From NCBI GenBank assembly GCA_016180845.1, contig JACPAK010000008.1, positions 1 through 64,000 on the forward strand: a stretch of 64,000 nucleotides of DNA, in the 5' to 3' direction. Made by a program: the position numbers and the translations under genes. This document shows positions 33,720-43,206 of this stretch, piece by piece; position 1 is the first letter of the stretch; every line of letters begins with the position of its first letter. The notes below the pieces were generated by a model that was given only the letters and a program-made list of their open reading frames with translations, was not told the origin of the DNA and made no database searches. This DNA is from Deltaproteobacteria bacterium (GTDB lineage: Bacteria > UBA10199 > JACPAL01).

Positions 33720-34021
33720 GTTGGGAGGTCCTGTTTCATCCACTTGTCTTCGACGAGGATTTCAAAAAGGTCGACCGCTCCCAACAGCAAAAAATTGTTA
33801 AGGCGATCCGCAAAAAGCTCAGTATCGATCCCAAGTCATTTGGCAGTCCGCTCCGCGGCCAATTCCATGGCTTCTGGAAACTCCGTGTCGGAGATTATCG
33901 CGTTGTCTATAAAATCGAAGAGGATCGAATTCTCGTCAAGGTGATCAAAATTGGTATTCGCAGAGATTTTGAAATCTATGAGGATTTGATCCGAAGGATA
34001 CCAAAAATCCTGGATTATTAG
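33716..34021 (+). CDS. RelE/ParE-superfamily toxin
   Basis: A 101-residue RelE-type protein. The core LRGQFHGFWKLRVGDYRVVYKIEEDRILV holds the conserved Arg and Tyr of this fold, and the C-terminus continues KIGIRRDFEIY. RelE toxins cut mRNA on the ribosome, but some relatives act on DNA gyrase, so the target is not certain. It starts with GTG inside the antitoxin stop. Its last codons overlap, on the other strand, a remnant of an sdhB 3' end. Confidence 0.85.
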   Translation: MSWEVLFHPLVFDEDFKKVDRSQQQKIVKAIRKKLSIDPKSFGSPLRGQFHGFWKLRVGDYRVVYKIEEDRILVKVIKIGIRRDFEIYEDLIRRIPKILDY

Positions 34022-34068
34022 CTCCCCAGTAATTTCTTGAAAACTCGCTTGGTCGCCTCCCAGTCGAT
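34018..34068 (-). pseudogene. Remnant of a second sdhB 3' end
   Basis: The minus strand encodes IDWEATKRVFKKLLGS and a stop, almost identical in protein to the last 16 residues of the intact sdhB (MEWEATKRVFKKLLGS) that ends 78 bp away. The codons differ at many synonymous positions, for example in KRVFKKLL. Similarity stops abruptly upstream. This looks like the relic of a second sdhB copy that diverged under selection before most of it was lost, perhaps when the RelE module arrived. Confidence 0.7.
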
Positions 34069-34104
34069 TCGCTCGCGCGGGGTGAACCCGACGCTCGCTA
34101 AAGT

Positions 34105-34130
34105 CAGGGCGAGATCCTGCTCTCGCCCTG
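34105..34130. repeat. GC-rich inverted repeat between relE and sdhB
   Basis: CAGGGCGAGA, a 6-nt loop, TCTCGCCCTG: perfect 10-bp arms. It lies between the convergent RelE gene and sdhB, where a terminator is expected, but no T-run follows on either strand. Confidence 0.55.
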
Positions 34131-34145
34131 GCGACCCACATCGAT

Positions 34146-34892
34146 TTATGAACCCAAGAGTTTTTTAAACACCCGCTTGGTTGCCTCCCACTCCATCGTG
34201 GCAATGGAAGTGGTGAGGGGGATGTTTTTCGGGCAGACCTCGACGCACATCTGGGCATTGCCGCAATCCTCGAGCCCACCTTGTCCCATGATCGCATCAA
34301 GCCGTTCATTCGCATTGAGCTTCCCGGTCGGATGCATATTGAAGAGACGCACCTGAGAGATTGCCGCGGCACCAACAAAATCAGACTTGTCGTTAAATTG
34401 CGGACAGGCCTCGAGACAACAACCACAAGTCATACACCGTGAGAGCTCATAAGCGATCTGCTGGTCTGCAGGATTCATGCGGGGTCCGGAACCGAGGTTG
34501 TGGGTTCCATCGATCGGAATCCAGGCCTTGACCCGTTTCAAATTTTCGAACATGACACCGCGATCCACTCTCAAATCACGAACTGTCGGAAATTTGCTCA
34601 TCGGCTCAATGGTAATTGGTTGTGAAAGACGATCGACGAGTGCAGAACAGGCCTGTCTCACACGACCATTGATCACCATGGTACAGGAGCCGCAGACCTC
34701 TTCCAGACAAGAGTCATCCCAGACAACAGGCGTTGTCTTCTCCCCCTTTGAATTCACCGGCCTCTTTTGAATCTCCATCAAACAGCTGATGACATTCAAA
34801 TTAGGACGATAAGGGATCTCAAATTCCTCCCAATAAGATCCAGAGCCAGGAACCTCAGAGCGTTTAATTTTTAAAGTAATCGTCGTCGCCAT
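34146..34892 (-). CDS. sdhB: Succinate dehydrogenase iron-sulfur subunit
   Basis: A 248-residue subunit relaying electrons from the SdhA flavin to quinone. The N-terminal [2Fe-2S] domain has CLEEVCGSC followed by a later Cys (RQAC). The C-terminal domain has the ferredoxin-type clusters CMTCGCCLEACP and CVEVCP. The pattern is like the Bacillus-type enzyme with a single cytochrome b558 subunit. It is the last gene of the seven-gene TCA run and starts 5 bp after the sdhA stop, with the Shine-Dalgarno TAGGAT. Confidence 0.95.
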   Translation of the reverse strand: MATTITLKIKRSEVPGSGSYWEEFEIPYRPNLNVISCLMEIQKRPVNSKGEKTTPVVWDDSCLEEVCGSCTMVINGRVRQACSALVDRLSQPITIEPMSKFPTVRDLRVDRGVMFENLKRVKAWIPIDGTHNLGSGPRMNPADQQIAYELSRCMTCGCCLEACPQFNDKSDFVGAAAISQVRLFNMHPTGKLNANERLDAIMGQGGLEDCGNAQMCVEVCPKNIPLTTSIATMEWEATKRVFKKLLGS

Positions 34893-34897
34893 AGATC

Positions 34898-36649
34898 CTA
34901 CTTCACCACATCATACTTTCTAGGCCTCGGCTTAATATACTGCACATCGACTTCCTCATAAGAAAATTCCGGTTCATCTTTCCAACCCCTGGATTTTGCC
35001 TTGGTCGTCTTGAGCCAATTCATATCATCTCGATCAGGGAACTCCGGTTTAAAGTGGGCGCCGCGACTTTCATTCCTCCTCCAAGCACCAATCGTAATGA
35101 CACGTGCCAGGGCCAACATATTTTTTAATTGTCGAGCAAAGAGAAGCTCTTTGTTGGACCATGAACCTCGATCCGGCAAGACGATCCTCTCGTATTTTTC
35201 CATGAGTTCCTGAATCTTATCATCCGTCTTCCGAAGCTTTTCATTAACCCGGATCACCGTCACATTCTCTGTCATCCAATTGCCAAGCTCCTCATGAATG
35301 ACGTGGGGATTGATCCCATCACCGTCACGACGAGTCAGTTCTTCACAAATTTCACGTTCCCTTACCTCTACAGCATTAAATAAGGAGGCATCGAGAGAAT
35401 CCGATTGTTTTCCAAGCCCCTTGGCATAACGAACCGCTGCAGGACCCGCGACGAAACCACCAAAAATGCAGGAGATAAGGGAATTTGCGCCGAGACGGTT
35501 CGCCCCATGGTATTGATACTCACACTCCCCTGCCGCAAAAAGACCAGGGATATTTGTCATCTGATTGAAATCAACCCAAAGCCCTCCCATCGAGTAGTGA
35601 ACAGCAGGAAAGACCCGCATCGGAATTTTCTTTGGGTCATCACCGACAAATTTTTCGTAAATCTCCAAGACCCCTTCCAGTTTTCTTTTTAACATCTCCG
35701 GATCGAGATGGGAGACGTCGAGATAAACCTGTGGCCGACCTTCAATCCCCAATCTAAGCTCATAGACTACCTTAAAGATCGCGCGTGTCGCGACATCACG
35801 CGGGACAAGATTCCCATACTTTGGATACCATTCTTCCAGAAAGTACCACGGCTTCCCATCCTTGTAGACCCAGACACGCCCCCCTTCACCCCGAACCGAT
35901 TCTGAAATGAGCCGGAGCTTGTCCTCACCTGGAACCGCCGTCGGATGGACCTGGATAAACTCCCCATTCCCATAAAAAGCGCCGCCTTGATAACAGGCAG
36001 AGGCCGCGCTACCGGTACAGATCGTGGAATTGGTGCTCTTGCCATAAATGGCACCGGGACCTCCTGAACAGATGATCACCGCATCCGCGGGAAAGGCACG
36101 AACTTCCATCGTGTTCATGTTGATCGCTGTGATCCCACGACAAACGACAGAATCATCGGTAATTGGCGAGAGGAACTCCCACCCCTCAAATTTCTGGACC
36201 TTTCCTTCCGCCTCAAAACTCCTGACCTGCTCATCGAGGGCATAAAGAAGCTGTTGTCCTGTCGTCGCCCCGGCGAATGCGGTGCGGTTAAAAAGAGTTC
36301 CACCGAAACGGCGAAAATCGATCAAACCCTCCGGTGTCCGATTAAACATCACCCCCATCCGATCGAGGAGGTAAATAATCTCCGGCGCCACCTCGCACAT
36401 ATTTTTAACCGGTGTCTGGTTCGCGAGAAAATCACCACCGTAAATAGAATCATCGAAATGTTGCCAGGTAGAATCCCCCTCCCCCTTTGTATTCACCGCG
36501 GCATTGATTCCCCCTTGGGCACAGACCGAGTGGGAACGTCGAACAGGCACAACAGAGAAAAGTTGGACCGGGATCCCCGCCTCAGCCACCTTGATAGTCG
36601 CCGAGAGACCCGCGAGACCTCCACCGACAATGATGATTTTTGGTGCCAC
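34898..36649 (-). CDS. sdhA: Succinate dehydrogenase flavoprotein subunit
   Basis: SdhA oxidises succinate to fumarate using covalently bound FAD. The GTG at 36649 follows the Shine-Dalgarno GGAGGG and starts right at the FAD fold (VAPKIIIVGGGLAGLSA), giving 583 residues. Other signatures are SVCAQGGINAA, the His-containing HRSHSVCAQGG-type FAD site (RRSHSVCAQGG), and the substrate region VHPTAVPG and HYSMGGLWVD, then GECEYQYHGANRLGANSL. It lies between sdhC and sdhB. Confidence 0.96.
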   Translation of the reverse strand: MAPKIIIVGGGLAGLSATIKVAEAGIPVQLFSVVPVRRSHSVCAQGGINAAVNTKGEGDSTWQHFDDSIYGGDFLANQTPVKNMCEVAPEIIYLLDRMGVMFNRTPEGLIDFRRFGGTLFNRTAFAGATTGQQLLYALDEQVRSFEAEGKVQKFEGWEFLSPITDDSVVCRGITAINMNTMEVRAFPADAVIICSGGPGAIYGKSTNSTICTGSAASACYQGGAFYGNGEFIQVHPTAVPGEDKLRLISESVRGEGGRVWVYKDGKPWYFLEEWYPKYGNLVPRDVATRAIFKVVYELRLGIEGRPQVYLDVSHLDPEMLKRKLEGVLEIYEKFVGDDPKKIPMRVFPAVHYSMGGLWVDFNQMTNIPGLFAAGECEYQYHGANRLGANSLISCIFGGFVAGPAAVRYAKGLGKQSDSLDASLFNAVEVREREICEELTRRDGDGINPHVIHEELGNWMTENVTVIRVNEKLRKTDDKIQELMEKYERIVLPDRGSWSNKELLFARQLKNMLALARVITIGAWRRNESRGAHFKPEFPDRDDMNWLKTTKAKSRGWKDEPEFSYEEVDVQYIKPRPRKYDVVK

Positions 36650-36662
36650 CCTCACCCTCCAC

Positions 36663-37274
36663 TCAAGCAAATTTCAACAATATCCCCACTCCCCAAATCC
36701 CCATCACGACAAACAACCCCATCGTCATCGCCGAACTAACCCTCTGGGCCTTCGGCCCTACTGTGATCCCCCATGTCACGAAAAAACTCCAGATCCCATT
36801 ACAGAAATGGAAAACGGCCGAGAGGACCCCCACGAAATAGAACCAAAACCAGAGCGGTTGTTTCAAGATATCCACCATATAATTAAAGGTCATCTCTTCC
36901 CCGGCGAGTCCTGTTTTGATCCTTGTCGTATAAGAATGAGTTGCAATAAAAATGAGGGCGAGAAACCCGGTCACCCTCTGGAAGAAAAACATCCAGTTTC
37001 GAAAAAAACTGTAACTCGTAAAATTATTTTCTCCTCGATAAATAATGGCTACGCCTAGAACCGCGTGAAGAAGTATCGGAAAATAGATCAAAAGCGCCTC
37101 GATCAGAACAACCATCGGAAGACTGACCAAGAATTTTGTATGCTCGTTATAGGCCTCTGGAGAAATAAAGACGTATGAATTGGAGAAAAAATGCTGGACC
37201 AGAAATCCGCCGACCGGCAGAAGGCCCGTGATCGACATCAATCTCTTAAGAAGAAACGAGGATGGATTTGCCAT
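36663..37274 (-). CDS. sdhC: Succinate dehydrogenase cytochrome b558 subunit
   Basis: A 203-residue membrane protein with five hydrophobic helices and several His that could bind haem (for example FLVQHFF, LLHAVLG, ATHSYTT, FHFCNG). It anchors SdhAB and passes electrons to quinone. The single large b558 subunit replaces separate SdhC/SdhD. Its ATG follows the mdh-sdhC junction with no gap (mdh is downstream of the SDR gene, sdhC downstream of mdh). Confidence 0.92.
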   Translation of the reverse strand: MANPSSFLLKRLMSITGLLPVGGFLVQHFFSNSYVFISPEAYNEHTKFLVSLPMVVLIEALLIYFPILLHAVLGVAIIYRGENNFTSYSFFRNWMFFFQRVTGFLALIFIATHSYTTRIKTGLAGEEMTFNYMVDILKQPLWFWFYFVGVLSAVFHFCNGIWSFFVTWGITVGPKAQRVSSAMTMGLFVVMGIWGVGILLKFA

Positions 37275-37276
37275 TT

Positions 37277-38260
<984 letters not shown>

Positions 38261-38272
38261 TCATCTGATCAT

Positions 38273-39124
38273 TTACTTTTTTTTAGACTTGGCAGACCGT
38301 TCAGCCATCTTCGCCCAATCCTCCGGCGTCATCTCGGTCAGCATGTTGAATTCCCCGGCGCCGGAGAGCCATTCACCACCATCGATCGTGACAACCTCCC
38401 CATTGATATAATCGGCATAGTCCGAGACAAGATAGGCGGCGAGGTTCGTCAACTCCTCATGACGACCGGTCCGGCCTAGGGGAACTCTTTTCTTCCACTT
38501 CTCTTCATAACCATCGGGCAGGAGATTCTTCCAGGCCTGCTCGGTCGGAAAAGGCCCAGGGGCAATCGCATTGAGTCGGATCTTGTATTTCCCCCACTCC
38601 ACCGCAAGCGAGCGGGTCATTGCCACGACGCCCGCCTTCGCACAGGCGGAAGGAACAACATAGGCCGATCCTGTTGAATGATAGGTCGCCGCGATACTGA
38701 GTACCCGCCCTCCCCTTTGCTGATTGATCCAACGTCGTCCGGCAGCCAACGTGCAGTGAAAGCTCCCGTTGAGGACAATCCCAACAATCGCATTAAAACC
38801 ATTCGGGGAGAGAAATTCGGTCGGTGAGATAAAATTTCCGGCGGCATTGTTCACAAGGATATCGATCGGTCCCAGTGTCTTTTCCGCCTCGTCAAAAACC
38901 GCCTCGACCTGATCGTAATTTCTGACATCCGAGGTTTTGTAGAAAACCTTTGTCCCCTTTTTCCCGATCTCCCGACTTGCCTCTTTCAGGACCTCTTCAC
39001 GCCGACCGGTGATCGCAATGTTGGCACCCAGTTCCGCAAACCGAAGCGCCATCGATTTGCCGAGACCGGTTCCACCGCCGGTGATGAGGATTGTTTTGTT
39101 TTTAAGAAGATCTGACTGGAACAT
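38273..39124 (-). CDS. SDR oxidoreductase, 2,4-dienoyl-CoA reductase-like
   Basis: A 283-residue short-chain dehydrogenase with TGGGTGLG near the N-terminus and NNAAGNF. The catalytic Tyr of ordinary SDRs is replaced by the SACAKAG pattern typical of 2,4-dienoyl-CoA reductases, and LAVEWGKYKIRLNAIAPGP follows. These enzymes remove double bonds in fatty-acid beta-oxidation. It starts in a TAATG overlap with icd, so it is translated with TCA genes, an unexpected place. The exact substrate is inferred. Confidence 0.85.
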   Translation of the reverse strand: MFQSDLLKNKTILITGGGTGLGKSMALRFAELGANIAITGRREEVLKEASREIGKKGTKVFYKTSDVRNYDQVEAVFDEAEKTLGPIDILVNNAAGNFISPTEFLSPNGFNAIVGIVLNGSFHCTLAAGRRWINQQRGGRVLSIAATYHSTGSAYVVPSACAKAGVVAMTRSLAVEWGKYKIRLNAIAPGPFPTEQAWKNLLPDGYEEKWKKRVPLGRTGRHEELTNLAAYLVSDYADYINGEVVTIDGGEWLSGAGEFNMLTEMTPEDWAKMAERSAKSKKK

Positions 39125-40353
39125 TACATATTCTCCACAATCGCCTTCCCAAACCCGGAACACGAGACCAGCGTCGCCCCTTCCATCTGACGATGAAAAT
39201 CATACGTGACCTTCTTTTGGGCGATTGTCTTTGCCAGTGCCTGCGTGATGAGATCAGCCGCCTCTTGCCAGCCGAGATACTCCAACATCATCACCCCCGA
39301 GAGAATGACCGATCCCGGATTGACTTTATCTTGTCCTGCATATTTCGGAGCGGTCCCATGCGTCGCCTCGAAGATCGCGCAGCCGGTATCATAATTGATG
39401 TTGCCACCTGGGGCGATTCCGATCCCCCCAACCTGTGCCGCCAAGGCATCACTGATATAATCCCCATTGAGATTCAGTGTCGCAATCACCTCATACTCAT
39501 CGGGCCGCGTCAGGATCTGTTGGAGGAAATTGTCGGCGATGGCGTCCTTCATCATGAGACGTCCGTCCGATTTCCCCCCGGACTCCTCCCACGTCACTAC
39601 CTGATCCCGAAACTCCCGCTTCGCAAGCTCATAGCCCCAGTTCCGAAACGCCCCCTCGGTAAATTTCATGATATTCCCCTTGTGCACGAGCGTAAGACTC
39701 TTTCTCTTCTTCTTCAGGGCGTAACGGAGGGCCGCCCTCACAAGACGCTCGGTCCCTTCACGAGAGACCGGCTTGATCCCGATTCCCGAGGTCTCCGGAA
39801 AACGGATCTTTTTGACCCCCATTTCGTTTTGTAAAAAATGAATGACCTTTTTCGCCTCTGGAGATCCCTCAGCCCACTCAACGCCGGCATAGATGTCTTC
39901 GGTATTCTCCCGAAAGATCACCATATCGACCTTTTCGGGATGTTTTACCGGGGACGGGACACCAGAAAAATAACGGACCGGTCGGAGACAGACGTAAAGA
40001 TCGAGCACCTGTCGAAGCGTGACATTGAGACTCCGGATCCCCTCACCGACCGGCGTCGTTAAGGGACCTTTGATCGCAACGAGATGTTCGCGGATAATAT
40101 CGAGCGTCTCGTTGGGAAGAAGATTCGGCGGGCACTTGGTTCCAAGGACCTTTTGAGCCTTTTCACCGGCATAGACCTCACGCCACTCAATCTTCCGTTT
40201 CCCTCGATAGGCCTTCTCCACCGCCGCATCAAAAACCGCTTGAGAGGCATGCCAGATATCGGGACCTGTCCCGTCTCCTTCGATAAAAGGAATAATCGGC
40301 CGGTCTGAGACCTGCAGGACACCCTCACGACTGATTTTGATTTTTTCGCCCAT
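39124..40353 (-). CDS. icd: Isocitrate dehydrogenase (NADP-type)
   Basis: A 409-residue enzyme that decarboxylates isocitrate to 2-oxoglutarate. It has [13 protein letters not shown], the Ser-containing loop [21 protein letters not shown] (site of regulatory phosphorylation in E. coli), [10 protein letters not shown] and the C-terminal NADP segment [14 protein letters not shown]. It starts in a TAATG overlap with gltA and ends in one with the SDR gene, so translation is probably coupled along the operon. Confidence 0.95.
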   Translation of the reverse strand: MGEKIKISREGVLQVSDRPIIPFIEGDGTGPDIWHASQAVFDAAVEKAYRGKRKIEWREVYAGEKAQKVLGTKCPPNLLPNETLDIIREHLVAIKGPLTTPVGEGIRSLNVTLRQVLDLYVCLRPVRYFSGVPSPVKHPEKVDMVIFRENTEDIYAGVEWAEGSPEAKKVIHFLQNEMGVKKIRFPETSGIGIKPVSREGTERLVRAALRYALKKKRKSLTLVHKGNIMKFTEGAFRNWGYELAKREFRDQVVTWEESGGKSDGRLMMKDAIADNFLQQILTRPDEYEVIATLNLNGDYISDALAAQVGGIGIAPGGNINYDTGCAIFEATHGTAPKYAGQDKVNPGSVILSGVMMLEYLGWQEAADLITQALAKTIAQKKVTYDFHRQMEGATLVSCSGFGKAIVENM

Positions 40354-41498
40354 TACCGCTGATCGATGGGAACGTACTTGAGATTCATCTTTCCAATATA
40401 ATCACATTCTGGCCGGATCAAACGATTGTTGCGGTATTGTTCGAGGATATGGGCTGTCCATCCCGCTGAACGGGCCACCGCAAAGATACCGGTAAAGAGG
40501 TCTGACGGAATCCCAACGGTTTCATAAAGAGAGGCAGAGTAAAAATCGACATTGGGATCTAACCCCTTCATCTCTTTCATTACCTTCTGGATCTCAAGGC
40601 TCAACTCAAACCACTTGAGGTTTCCTTTGGCGCGACCCAGTTGCTCTGACATCTGCATCAGATGAATCGCTCGTGGATCCATCGTCTTATAAACCCGATG
40701 CCCAAACCCAAAGATTTTCTTCCGATCGGCCAGCTCCTGCTCGATAAAATCCCGCACGCGGGAGACATGACCAATCTGTCGGAGCATCTTGATGACTTCT
40801 TCATTCGCCCCTCCATGAAGAGGACCTTTCAGCACCGCAATTGCTGCTGTCACCGAAGAATAAATATCCGAAAGGGTCGAGGCACAGACACGCGCGGCGA
40901 AGGTAGAGGCATTAAAGCTATGCTCGGCATGAAGGACCAAGGCGACATCCATCGCCTTGATCGCCTCAGGACGAGGATCTTTCCCTTGTAACTGGTAGAG
41001 AAAACGGGTTGCGATATTCTGTCCTTTCTTGTGAGGCACTAATTGATTCCCCTTTCGGAACCGATCAAGCGCCGCCAGAAGAGTCGGAATTTTAGCGACT
41101 ATCCTCCTCGCCTTGTTCTCATTGGCAGCCCAGGAACGATCCCCCGCCTCTGGGTCAAAATGGGCAAGCATCGAGACGAAGGTCCGAAGCATTCCCATTG
41201 CTGAGAGACGTGGGGCAATATGCCGGAGGGTCTCCATGATTTCTTCAGGAATCTCGGATTCCTCGTCCAGCTCTTGTATTAAAAACTTGAGCTCTGACGG
41301 GGTGGGTAAACGGTCATTCCAGAGAAGGAAGACCACCTCTTCAAAAGTCGAATGCTCAGCAAGGTCATGGATATTATAGCCTCGATAGACGAGCTCCCCC
41401 TTCTTGCCGTCAATCCAGCAGATACTGCTTTGCCCCGCGATGACATCCTCGAGCCCGGCTTTGTATGCAGATTTAGTTCCTTCCGACATAGTGCCCAT
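40353..41498 (-). CDS. gltA: Citrate synthase
   Basis: A 381-residue enzyme joining acetyl-CoA and oxaloacetate. Catalytic residues sit in [13 protein letters not shown] (His), FGHRVYK (His/Arg) and a later Asp in [10 protein letters not shown]. The length is of the shorter bacterial-archaeal type. The ATG at 41498 is taken as start; a second in-frame ATG lies three codons later. No Shine-Dalgarno is seen; TATAGG lies 11 nt upstream. This is the first gene of the TCA run (gltA-icd-SDR-mdh-sdhC-sdhA-sdhB). Confidence 0.94.
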   Translation of the reverse strand: MGTMSEGTKSAYKAGLEDVIAGQSSICWIDGKKGELVYRGYNIHDLAEHSTFEEVVFLLWNDRLPTPSELKFLIQELDEESEIPEEIMETLRHIAPRLSAMGMLRTFVSMLAHFDPEAGDRSWAANENKARRIVAKIPTLLAALDRFRKGNQLVPHKKGQNIATRFLYQLQGKDPRPEAIKAMDVALVLHAEHSFNASTFAARVCASTLSDIYSSVTAAIAVLKGPLHGGANEEVIKMLRQIGHVSRVRDFIEQELADRKKIFGFGHRVYKTMDPRAIHLMQMSEQLGRAKGNLKWFELSLEIQKVMKEMKGLDPNVDFYSASLYETVGIPSDLFTGIFAVARSAGWTAHILEQYRNNRLIRPECDYIGKMNLKYVPIDQR

Positions 41499-41547
41499 CG
41501 TTTAGCGAACCTATAATCTTTGTCAACCTGATCAAAATCAGAAAAAA

Positions 41548-41577
41548 CTGATTCAAATCCTTTAGCAATGATATTAT
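41548..41577 (+). promoter_or_regulatory. Promoter of the ChaN-like gene, leaderless type
   Basis: CTGATT, an 18-bp spacer, then TATTAT, ending 9 nt before the GTG at 41587. The -35 box is weak, the -10 good. There is no Shine-Dalgarno. Confidence 0.5.
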
Positions 41578-41586
41578 ACCCTTAAC

Positions 41587-43206
41587 GTGCCAAAAACACT
41601 ATCCCCTCGCGAAGAACTTCTTAAGATTCAAAAGAGGATTTACGCGAAAAATAACGAATTCATCCGGAGCCAGACCCTGATCCAGGAAAAGGGATTCGAC
41701 ACCTATGAGCGCCGGTATAAAAGATATGTCCAAAATTATGCGAAAATCTCTTCTATTGAAGAGCTGATCGAAGAGGTGATGAAATCCCAGATCATCTATC
41801 TGGGTGACTACCACACCAACAAACAATCTCAGAGGATGCTTCTCCGCCTCTTGAAACTTCTGACCGAAAAAACCCAAAACTTCTCCGTCGGACTCGAACT
41901 CGTCCAGAAAAGAGACCAAAAGATTCTCGATGCCTTCTTGAAAGATCAAATTACCGAAGAGACATTCTTAAAAAAAATACGGTTCCAGAAATATTGGTAT
42001 TTCGATCTCTGGCAAAATTTCAAACCACTCTTCGACTTCGTCCGCTATTGGAAGATCCCTGTCTATGGGATCGAATGGTCGCTGTCAGGAGACAGCTCCC
42101 TTCTCGATCGAGACAAAAAAAATGCGCAGATCATCGCTTCTATTTTGAAAAAAGATCCGACCCGAAAACTGATCGTCTTCATCGGCGATCTTCATATTGC
42201 CCCCCCTCACCTCCCGAACCAGGTTCAAACTCTGTTCACAGGGAAGGAAAAACCAAAAGATCTGATCCTGTATCAAAACAGTGAAGCGATTTACTGGAAA
42301 TTGGCTGAGAGGGAACTCGAAGACAAGACAGAGATCTTGCGGATCGACGAGCGGAGTTTCTGCCTCATCAATACCCCTCCCATCATTGCGCAACAATCTT
42401 ACCTCAACTGGCTCGAGCATGAAGAGGGGCAGATTGATTATATCGATGCAAAACACAACTTTCTCGAACTGCTGCATCAGATCGCCGGCTTCCTGGAAAT
42501 CACACTGGAAAAAAATGCTGACGAAGTCGAGGTTTTTACCTGTGGCGACTTGAGTTTTCTGAAGAGGCTCGAGGAGGATGGCGGCTTTTCAAAACAGGAG
42601 ATCCGACAGATCAAGCGCCAGATCCTCGCCTCGGAGAGCTACTGCATCCCCTCAAAAAAATATGTCTACCTCGCCAATCTTTCCATGAATCATGCCTCGG
42701 AAGAGGCGACACACTACCTGAAGTTCCTCTGTTCCGGGACGGAAGAGCCTCGCTATCTTGTCGATGCCTTCTACGCCAATACCCTCCACGAGGCGCTTGG
42801 ATTTTTCGGCTCCAAGATCATCAATCACAAGAGAAAATGCTTTCATGAAAAGGAATATGAAGAACTCGTCCAATATCTTAAATCAGCCCGAGGAAACCAA
42901 CAGCGACAATTTGAGCTCGAAATGGCGCTTCTGATCCTCGAACATAAAAAACTCGAGAAGAAAAGATTGCCTCTTCGATCCAAAAAATTCTTCAAATCCC
43001 ATCCCGATCTCTTCTTCGCGGTGACGCATGGACTTGGTTATATGTTGGGGGACACCCTTTATTACTCCCTCCTTGAGGGGAAAACCTCCAAAGAAGAACT
43101 CAAGGCGCTCTTCTTTGACCCAATGAAGGAAGATGGAAAACCTTATGAGACCTACATGCGATTGATTCGGAAGCTCCGAGGGGTCAAGATCCCGAAGAGG
43201 GTTTAA
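41587..43206 (+). CDS. ChaN-like (haem-binding uptake domain) protein
   Basis: A 539-residue protein starting with GTG. The N-terminal about 280 residues resemble the ChaN/Tiki-like fold (PF04187): QIIYLGDYHTN at about 76-86, VGLELVQ, and VFIGDLHIAPPHLP. ChaN of Campylobacter binds haem, but that is not general, and the His/Asp pattern here also fits a metal-binding role. The C-terminal half is helical, charged and unfamiliar. No signal peptide is seen. It overlaps the convergent cusA-like gene by 23 bp. Confidence 0.78.
   Translation: MPKTLSPREELLKIQKRIYAKNNEFIRSQTLIQEKGFDTYERRYKRYVQNYAKISSIEELIEEVMKSQIIYLGDYHTNKQSQRMLLRLLKLLTEKTQNFSVGLELVQKRDQKILDAFLKDQITEETFLKKIRFQKYWYFDLWQNFKPLFDFVRYWKIPVYGIEWSLSGDSSLLDRDKKNAQIIASILKKDPTRKLIVFIGDLHIAPPHLPNQVQTLFTGKEKPKDLILYQNSEAIYWKLAERELEDKTEILRIDERSFCLINTPPIIAQQSYLNWLEHEEGQIDYIDAKHNFLELLHQIAGFLEITLEKNADEVEVFTCGDLSFLKRLEEDGGFSKQEIRQIKRQILASESYCIPSKKYVYLANLSMNHASEEATHYLKFLCSGTEEPRYLVDAFYANTLHEALGFFGSKIINHKRKCFHEKEYEELVQYLKSARGNQQRQFELEMALLILEHKKLEKKRLPLRSKKFFKSHPDLFFAVTHGLGYMLGDTLYYSLLEGKTSKEELKALFFDPMKEDGKPYETYMRLIRKLRGVKIPKRV

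Noticed and set aside
34105-34130. Terminator for the RelE or sdh operon
   Set aside because: The hairpin is good but has no T-run on either strand, so it is listed only as a repeat.
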